Part shown: positions 6,283 through 10,243 of the stretch, piece by piece
How positions within the stretch are numbered: position 1 is the first letter of the stretch
Layout of the letters: the number at the start of each line of letters is the position of its first letter
Source of the DNA: an uncultured bacterium
GTDB lineage: Bacteria; Spirochaetota; Spirochaetia; Sphaerochaetales; Sphaerochaetaceae
DNA: 10,243 bases
NCBI GenBank assembly: GCA_905215015.1
Contig: CAJMOS010000106.1
Location: 1 to 10,243 of the forward strand
Reading direction: 5' to 3'
Made by a program: the position numbers and the translations under genes
The notes under the pieces: generated by a model
The model's input: only the letters and a program-made list of their open reading frames with translations
Databases searched by the model: none
Told to the model about the DNA's origin: nothing

Positions 6283-7593
6283 TTAAAGACTTCTGTTCTT
6301 GCCCACTGTGAAACCATCATAGTGGTGCATCTGCATCAATCCCTCAATCTGACGCATGGTGTCGAGGTCGACGCCGACCATAATGATCAGCGAGGTGCCA
6401 CCGAACAGCATGGCGACCTGCGGGGGAAAGCTAAACAACTTCTGTACCAAGGTCGGAATCAGGGCGATGAAGGCCAAGAAGAGGGAACCAGGCAGCACGA
6501 TGCGGTTGAGCACCTTGGTGAGGTACTCCTCCATCCTCTCGCTGCGGACACCCGGAATAGATCCTCCGTTCTCACGGATCTGTTTGGCCATTTCGACGGG
6601 ATTCATCGAAATCTGGGTATAGAAGAATGCGAATGCGATAATCAGCAGGGTGTAGATAATCAGATAGGGGGCTCCCTGGGGATTCAGCCATTCGGCAAAC
6701 CGTGCCATCCACCGGACACGAGTTCCGAGGGACGAAGCGATCTGCAACGGAAACGAAAGCAAAGCACTCGCGAAGATGACCGGGATGACGTTCGACGGAT
6801 TGAGTTTCAGCGGGATGTAGGTGTTCTGGGCACCATACATTCTGCGTCCGACAATACGGCGGGCGTAGTTCACGGGAATCTTGCGGACACCCTGCTCTTC
6901 ATACACAACCAAAGCGATGACGACAAGGAACATCAACGCGACAATCACCACGGACAGGGGGTTCAACGTCCCGGCGCTGATGCCGTGGGCGATCTGGACG
7001 CACCCGTCAGGGATACGCGCGACAATGCCAGCGAAGATCAGCAGGCTGATGCCATTGCCGATGCCCCACTGGGTGATCTTGTCGCCAAGCCACACCAGGA
7101 ACATGCTTCCCGTTGTGACAGTCAACATTGCGATAAGGGTAAACTGTACAATCCCCAAGGTCAACAGGTTGGGAATCGAACGAGCGTAAATTGTGACCAC
7201 AAACGACTGGATCAGACAGACAACGATGGTACCATACCGGGTAATCTGCTGAATCTTCTTGTTTCCGGCCGGGTCTTGCGCCAACTTCTTCAGCGAGGGA
7301 ACGACCAGCAACATCAGCTGCAGGATGATCTGCATGCTGATATAGGGCATGACCCCAAGCATGAACAGGGAGAAATTCTCGAAAGCGCCACCAGAGAAAA
7401 AGTTCAAGTATTCGGTAAGGCCGAAACTCGAACTATTGCTCTGAGCCAGGAAATATGTGGTCAGGACATTCGGATCGATACCCGGAATAGGAATGACCGC
7501 CCCGACCCTGCTGACAATCAGCAGGCCCAGGGTGATCAGAACTTTCCGACGCAGATCCTTAATTCTGAACATATCAACCAAGGAGTTTGCCAT
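6283..7593 (-). CDS. secY: Preprotein translocase subunit SecY
   Basis: Central channel of the Sec translocon in the inner membrane, working with SecE, SecG and SecA. The protein has 436 residues, the normal length, and about ten hydrophobic helices. Family motifs seen: the N-terminal start with FRIKDLRRKVLITLGLL, IPIPGIDP in the first periplasmic (plug) part, FSLFMLGVMPYISMQIILQL, LTLGIVQFTLIAML, QWGIGNGISLLIFAGI, the cytoplasmic R-K-I-P-V-NYARR loop (the SecA and ribosome contact), KLNPSNVIPVIFASALL, and ENGGSIPGVR before the last two helices. It ends in a short basic tail. An AGAAGGG ribosome site precedes the ATG at 7593. Its place between rplO and rpmJ is the standard spc-operon position. 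Confidence 0.99.
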   Translation of the reverse strand: MANSLVDMFRIKDLRRKVLITLGLLIVSRVGAVIPIPGIDPNVLTTYFLAQSNSSSFGLTEYLNFFSGGAFENFSLFMLGVMPYISMQIILQLMLLVVPSLKKLAQDPAGNKKIQQITRYGTIVVCLIQSFVVTIYARSIPNLLTLGIVQFTLIAMLTVTTGSMFLVWLGDKITQWGIGNGISLLIFAGIVARIPDGCVQIAHGISAGTLNPLSVVIVALMFLVVIALVVYEEQGVRKIPVNYARRIVGRRMYGAQNTYIPLKLNPSNVIPVIFASALLSFPLQIASSLGTRVRWMARFAEWLNPQGAPYLIIYTLLIIAFAFFYTQISMNPVEMAKQIRENGGSIPGVRSERMEEYLTKVLNRIVLPGSLFLAFIALIPTLVQKLFSFPPQVAMLFGGTSLIIMVGVDLDTMRQIEGLMQMHHYDGFTVGKNRSL

Positions 7594-7616
7594 AAAGCCC
7601 TTCTCTTTGCTCCAAC

Positions 7617-8048
7617 TTACCGAACTTCGCCACCCGCGGCTTTGATCTTCTCGCCGGCAGCGGCGGAGACCTTCAAGCCCTCGATGACGAGTTTCTTGCT
7701 CAAGTCGCCATCCGCAAGGATCTTGGCCTGGGCTTTGGCACCGGACAGGATGCCCTTCTCTCTGAGAGTGGCATCGCTCACGGTTTCACCATCAGAGAAG
7801 CTCGCTTCCAGGACGGTAAGGGAAACAGGAAGATATGTTACCTTAAATTTGGAATTTGAGAAACCCCTTCTTGCCAAACGGCGATACAAGGGCATCTGTC
7901 CACCTTCGAATCCCGGCTTGACTCCACCGCCAGAACGGGAGTTCTGGCCGTTGTTGCCTCTTCCGCAAGTTCTTCCCTTGCTGGAAGCGCCGCGACCAAC
8001 GATGGTCTTCTTTGTATTTGCGCCCTTTGGCGCAACAATCTGTGCCAT
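7617..8048 (-). CDS. rplO: 50S ribosomal protein L15
   Basis: Late-assembly large-subunit protein uL15. The 143 residues include the Gly/Arg-rich N-terminal extension with VGRGASSKGRTCGRGNNGQ and SRSGGGVKPGFEGGQMPLYRRLARRGF, followed by the globular domain ending in the KVSAAAGEKIKAAGGEV motif. The ATG at 8048 comes one base after the rpmD stop, with GAG(ATC) upstream inside rpmD acting as ribosome site, so the two are very likely translationally coupled. A 23-base gap leads to secY. Confidence 0.98.
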   Translation of the reverse strand: MAQIVAPKGANTKKTIVGRGASSKGRTCGRGNNGQNSRSGGGVKPGFEGGQMPLYRRLARRGFSNSKFKVTYLPVSLTVLEASFSDGETVSDATLREKGILSGAKAQAKILADGDLSKKLVIEGLKVSAAAGEKIKAAGGEVR

Positions 8049-8049
8049 G

Positions 8050-8238
8050 TTAGATCTCCTCGACTTTTACAAGATGAGCGACAACACGGATCATGCCACG
8101 AACAGACGGAGTGTCGTCCGCGATGACCGTGCTACTGATCTTGCCCAGGCCAAGAGCCTTGGCGTTCTTGACCTGGTTGGGCAGGCAGCGGTTCAAGCTT
8201 CTCACCAGAGTGATTTTGAGTTTCTTTGCTTCTGCCAT
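8050..8238 (-). CDS. rpmD: 50S ribosomal protein L30
   Basis: Small large-subunit protein uL30. From the ATG at 8238 it has 62 residues, reading MAEAKKLKITLVRSLNRCLP and then the usual QVKNAKALGLGKISSTVIADD block and MIRVVAHLVKVEEI. A longer reading from an ATG at 8262 is possible but would run through the end of rpsE and add eight unconserved residues; the 8238 start has GGGGGTAATGGT just upstream and fits the family, so I prefer it. It starts 4 bases after the rpsE stop. Confidence 0.95.
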   Translation of the reverse strand: MAEAKKLKITLVRSLNRCLPNQVKNAKALGLGKISSTVIADDTPSVRGMIRVVAHLVKVEEI

Positions 8239-8242
8239 ACCA

Positions 8243-8767
8243 TTACCCCCACATCTCAGCAAGGGACTTCTTGCCTCTGGCCTTGGCGACAGCCCTGGCG
8301 TCCATCATATGCGCGATGGCGTCAAAAGTCGCCTTGACAGAGTTGATCGGATTGCGAGAACCGAGGGCCTTGCTCACGACATCGTTGATGCCTGCAGCAT
8401 CGCAGATGAAGCGGACAGCGCCACCGGCCTTGATGCCCGTACCGGCAACTGCCGGGCGAAGAAGAACACGAGCGCTCTTGTAGGAGCCGACGATCTCGTG
8501 AGGGATCTTCGGGGTATCGTTCTTCATCGGAACGGTAACCAGGTGTGCCCTCGCCCGGGAAGAAGCCTTGCGGATTGCCTCAGTCACATCGTTGGACTTG
8601 CCGAAGCCGTAGCCCACGTGACCTTTCTTATCACCGACAACGACCAAGGCGGCGAAGGAGGCATGCTTGCCACCCTTGACTACCTTGCTGACGCGGTTCA
8701 GCTGAACGAGATGCTCAACAAATCCATCGTCCTTGTTGTGGTCTCTTTCTCTTTCATTGTTAGCCAC
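8243..8767 (-). CDS. rpsE: 30S ribosomal protein S5 (GTG start)
   Basis: Small-subunit protein uS5, which sits at the mRNA entry and helps set decoding accuracy. The 174 residues carry the double-stranded RNA-binding N-terminal domain (KGGKHASFAALVVVGDKKGH with the GYGFGKSNDVTEAIRKA segment) and the C-terminal domain with LLRPAVAGTGIKAGGAVRFI and the signature GSRNPINSVKATFDAI. The start codon is GTG at 8767, not ATG: it is preceded by AAGGGGT at good spacing, and the next ATG downstream (8758) lies several codons inside the gene with no ribosome site. The gap from rplR is 11 bases. Nothing else is unusual. Confidence 0.97.
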   Translation of the reverse strand: MANNERERDHNKDDGFVEHLVQLNRVSKVVKGGKHASFAALVVVGDKKGHVGYGFGKSNDVTEAIRKASSRARAHLVTVPMKNDTPKIPHEIVGSYKSARVLLRPAVAGTGIKAGGAVRFICDAAGINDVVSKALGSRNPINSVKATFDAIAHMMDARAVAKARGKKSLAEMWG

Positions 8768-8778
8768 AGTACTACCCC

Positions 8779-9138
8779 TTAGAACTTGACACCGGCCTTG
8801 CGGGCGCCATCGGCGATGCTCTTCACGATGCCGTGATACATGTAACCGTTACGATCGAATACCACAGTGTTGATATTCTTCTCGAGCATGCGCTTGCCGG
8901 CGATCTCGCCAAGCTTCGCGGCATTCTCGACATTGTTCCTCACGCCCTTCAGGTCACCCTCGAGAGTGCTGGCAGAGACCAAGGTCTTGCCGTTGACGTC
9001 GTCGATGACCTGGACGTACATGTGCAGATTGCTGCGGAACACAGTCATACGCGGACGATCCGGAGTGCCACTCAGATGTTTTCTGATGTGGAGCTTGCGG
9101 CGTTCGTGCTTTCTCTGCTTATCGATAATTCTGTTCAT
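8779..9138 (-). CDS. rplR: 50S ribosomal protein L18
   Basis: Large-subunit protein uL18, which binds 5S rRNA together with L5 and mediates its attachment to 23S rRNA. The 119 residues have the basic N-terminus (KQRKHERRKLHIRKHLSG), then TPDRPRMTVFRSNLHMYVQVIDD and the typical C-terminal VVFDRNGYMYHGIVKSIADGARKAG. Length is normal. The start at 9138 is 15 bases after the rplF stop. Confidence 0.98.
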   Translation of the reverse strand: MNRIIDKQRKHERRKLHIRKHLSGTPDRPRMTVFRSNLHMYVQVIDDVNGKTLVSASTLEGDLKGVRNNVENAAKLGEIAGKRMLEKNINTVVFDRNGYMYHGIVKSIADGARKAGVKF

Positions 9139-9153
9139 AACGCTAGCCTACCA

Positions 9154-9699
9154 TCATTTCTTCGCGGCAGCGGTCTTACCAGCCTTGCGGCGGATGACCT
9201 CCTGCTCGTACTTGATACCCTTGCCCTTATACGGCTCAGGTCCACGCAGACTTCTGATGTCCGCCGCAACCTGTCCCACCTTCTGCTTGTCGATGGAAGA
9301 GACGGTAACCTTGTTCGGGTTATCGACCTTCAGCTCGACGCCTTCCGGGCAGACAAACTCAATCTGGGTTGCGTAGCCGAGGGTGAACAGGATGTTCTTG
9401 CCCTTGGCCTCAGCGCGGTAACCAACACCGGTGATCGTCAGGCTCTTGGAATACCCAGTGGTGACTCCGATGACCGCGTTGTTGATCAGCTGGCGGTACA
9501 GACCGTGCAAACTTCTGTTACGAATCGAATCGTCCTTGCGGCTGAGCTCGACCTTCCCGTCCTTGACCTCGACAGTGATGTCGGGATTCACGGTGATGGA
9601 GGTCTTGCCCTTCGGGCCCTCGACAGAGACCGACGTGCCAGCCACAGAAACCTTGGCGCCCTGCGGGAGGACGATAGGCAATCTTCCAATTCTGGACAT
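9154..9699 (-). CDS. rplF: 50S ribosomal protein L6
   Basis: Large-subunit protein uL6, near the factor-binding site and the sarcin-ricin loop. The 181 residues show two similar domains: the N-terminal part beginning MSRIGRLPIVLPQGAKV with VEGPKGK, the linker LHGLYRQLINNAVIGVTTGYSK, and the C-terminal part with LTITGVGYRAE and the signature RGPEPYKGKGIKYEQEVIRRKAGKT. Length is normal. The start at 9699 has an AGGAGG ribosome site and lies 14 bases after rpsH. Confidence 0.98.
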   Translation of the reverse strand: MSRIGRLPIVLPQGAKVSVAGTSVSVEGPKGKTSITVNPDITVEVKDGKVELSRKDDSIRNRSLHGLYRQLINNAVIGVTTGYSKSLTITGVGYRAEAKGKNILFTLGYATQIEFVCPEGVELKVDNPNKVTVSSIDKQKVGQVAADIRSLRGPEPYKGKGIKYEQEVIRRKAGKTAAAKK

Positions 9700-9713
9700 G
9701 TTCTACCTCCTCC

Positions 9714-10112
9714 TTACCAAACCTTGCAGATCAGCTCGCCACCGATCTTGGACTCCGCGGCCTTCTTTCCGGTGATAACACCCTCGGAAGTCGAGACCAC
9801 CAGGACACCATAGCCATTGTACACACGGGGCATGTCGCGATACCCAGTGTACATGCGGCGGCCCGGAGTGGACATACGCTCGAGGCCATGAATGACAGGA
9901 GCCTGGTTCTCATCGTACTTCAAGTAGACGCGGACGAACGGGAAGTTGTCCTTGGTCACCTTCTTGAAGTTCTTCACGAAACCTTCATTCTTCAAGATCT
10001 TGATGATCTGAAGCTTCATCTTCGAAGTAGAGATATCTACTTTATCGTGCTTCGCCAGACTAGCGTTTCTAATCTTGGTGAGCATATCTGCTACTGGATC
10101 ACTGACTGCCAT
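9714..10112 (-). CDS. rpsH: 30S ribosomal protein S8
   Basis: Small-subunit protein uS8, a primary 16S rRNA binder of the central domain; in E. coli it represses the spc operon. The 132 residues begin MAVSDPVADMLTKIRNASLA, have the KMKLQIIKILKNEGFV segment, and end with STPGRRMYTG, GYGVLVVSTSEGVITGKKA and GGELICKVW, the diagnostic C-terminus. Start at 10112 is 12 bases after rpsN. The operator S8 uses in E. coli lies ahead of rplE, outside this window, so regulation cannot be judged here. Confidence 0.98.
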   Translation of the reverse strand: MAVSDPVADMLTKIRNASLAKHDKVDISTSKMKLQIIKILKNEGFVKNFKKVTKDNFPFVRVYLKYDENQAPVIHGLERMSTPGRRMYTGYRDMPRVYNGYGVLVVSTSEGVITGKKAAESKIGGELICKVW

Positions 10113-10124
10113 AGTAGTCTCTCC

Positions 10125-10243
10125 TTACCAACTAGATTTAGTAACGCCAGGAATCTGGCCTTCGCTCGCCAGCTTGCGGAAGCAAATTCTGCACATATCA
10201 AACTGACGCATATATCCACGAGGACGACCGAAAATTCTGCACC
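10125..10243 (-). CDS. rpsN: 30S ribosomal protein S14 type Z, partial; one zinc Cys replaced
   Basis: C-terminal 38 residues of uS14, the small-subunit head protein; the N-terminus is beyond the right edge. The visible part has GRPRGYMRQFDMCRICFRKL and ends in GQIPGVTKSSW, matching the short (61-residue) zinc-binding form. With the final Trp as residue 61, the four ligands should be C24, C27, C40 and C43. C24, C40 and C43 are present, but position 27 is Phe (codon TTC at 10232-10230), so the first C-x-x-C pair is CRIF. A single-base change from TGC would explain it. It could be a real variant or a sequence error. The gene precedes rpsH by 12 bases in normal spc order. Confidence 0.95.
   Translation of the reverse strand, partial: CRIFGRPRGYMRQFDMCRICFRKLASEGQIPGVTKSSW

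Noticed and set aside
8239..8262. Upstream ATG giving L30 eight more residues
   Set aside because: It lies inside the end of rpsE, the extra residues do not resemble L30, and the inner ATG has a better placed ribosome site.
6106..8337. Plus-strand open frame of 743 codons across secY, rplO and rpmD
   Set aside because: It crosses three conserved genes in antisense, is rich in His, Asp and Gln as expected of reversed codons, and has no recognisable domain or ribosome site.

Overview
This window carries a conserved housekeeping locus, and every intact gene is on the minus strand. Reading in the direction of transcription, from high to low coordinates, it holds the tail of the spc ribosomal operon, the whole alpha operon, a strong terminator, an intergenic stretch of about 840 bases with broken transposase remnants, and then rny and a ymdB-type phosphodiesterase gene. 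The ymdB gene runs off the left edge and rpsN runs off the right edge. The proteins look spirochaetal, most probably Sphaerochaeta-like. The grounds are the RpoA N-terminus and general sequence style, the absence of adk, map and infA between secY and rpmJ, and the cysteine-containing forms of S4, S14 and L36. This assignment comes from recognition, not from a database search.

Layout: rpsN (partial, 10243-10125), rpsH, rplF, rplR, rpsE (GTG start), rpmD, rplO, secY, rpmJ, rpsM, rpsK, rpsD, rpoA and rplQ (ends 3064). Gaps are 1 to 35 bases, and rpoA and rplQ overlap by 11, so this is most simply one long co-transcribed unit. It couples ribosome assembly, the main protein translocation channel (SecY) and the alpha subunit of RNA polymerase. 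It ends at an intrinsic terminator with a CUUCGG-type loop at 2990-3014.

The region from 2225 to 3063 has no intact gene. On the plus strand it contains frameshifted, internally deleted pieces that resemble an IS30-family transposase (about 2360-2613), directly abutting the C-terminal end of an ISL3-like transposase (about 2607-2819). Between them and the terminator is an 11-base inverted repeat of unknown meaning. A near-consensus sigma-70 promoter (TTGACA, 17 bases, TAGAAT) then drives rny, followed after 2 bases by ymdB, a pair also adjacent in Bacillus and tied to RNA turnover.

I found no new defence, mobile or biosynthetic system here. The points most worth a second look are a lost zinc-ligand cysteine in S14 (Cys to Phe), the double insertion-sequence remnant, and a long Ala/Lys/Glu-rich tail on L17.
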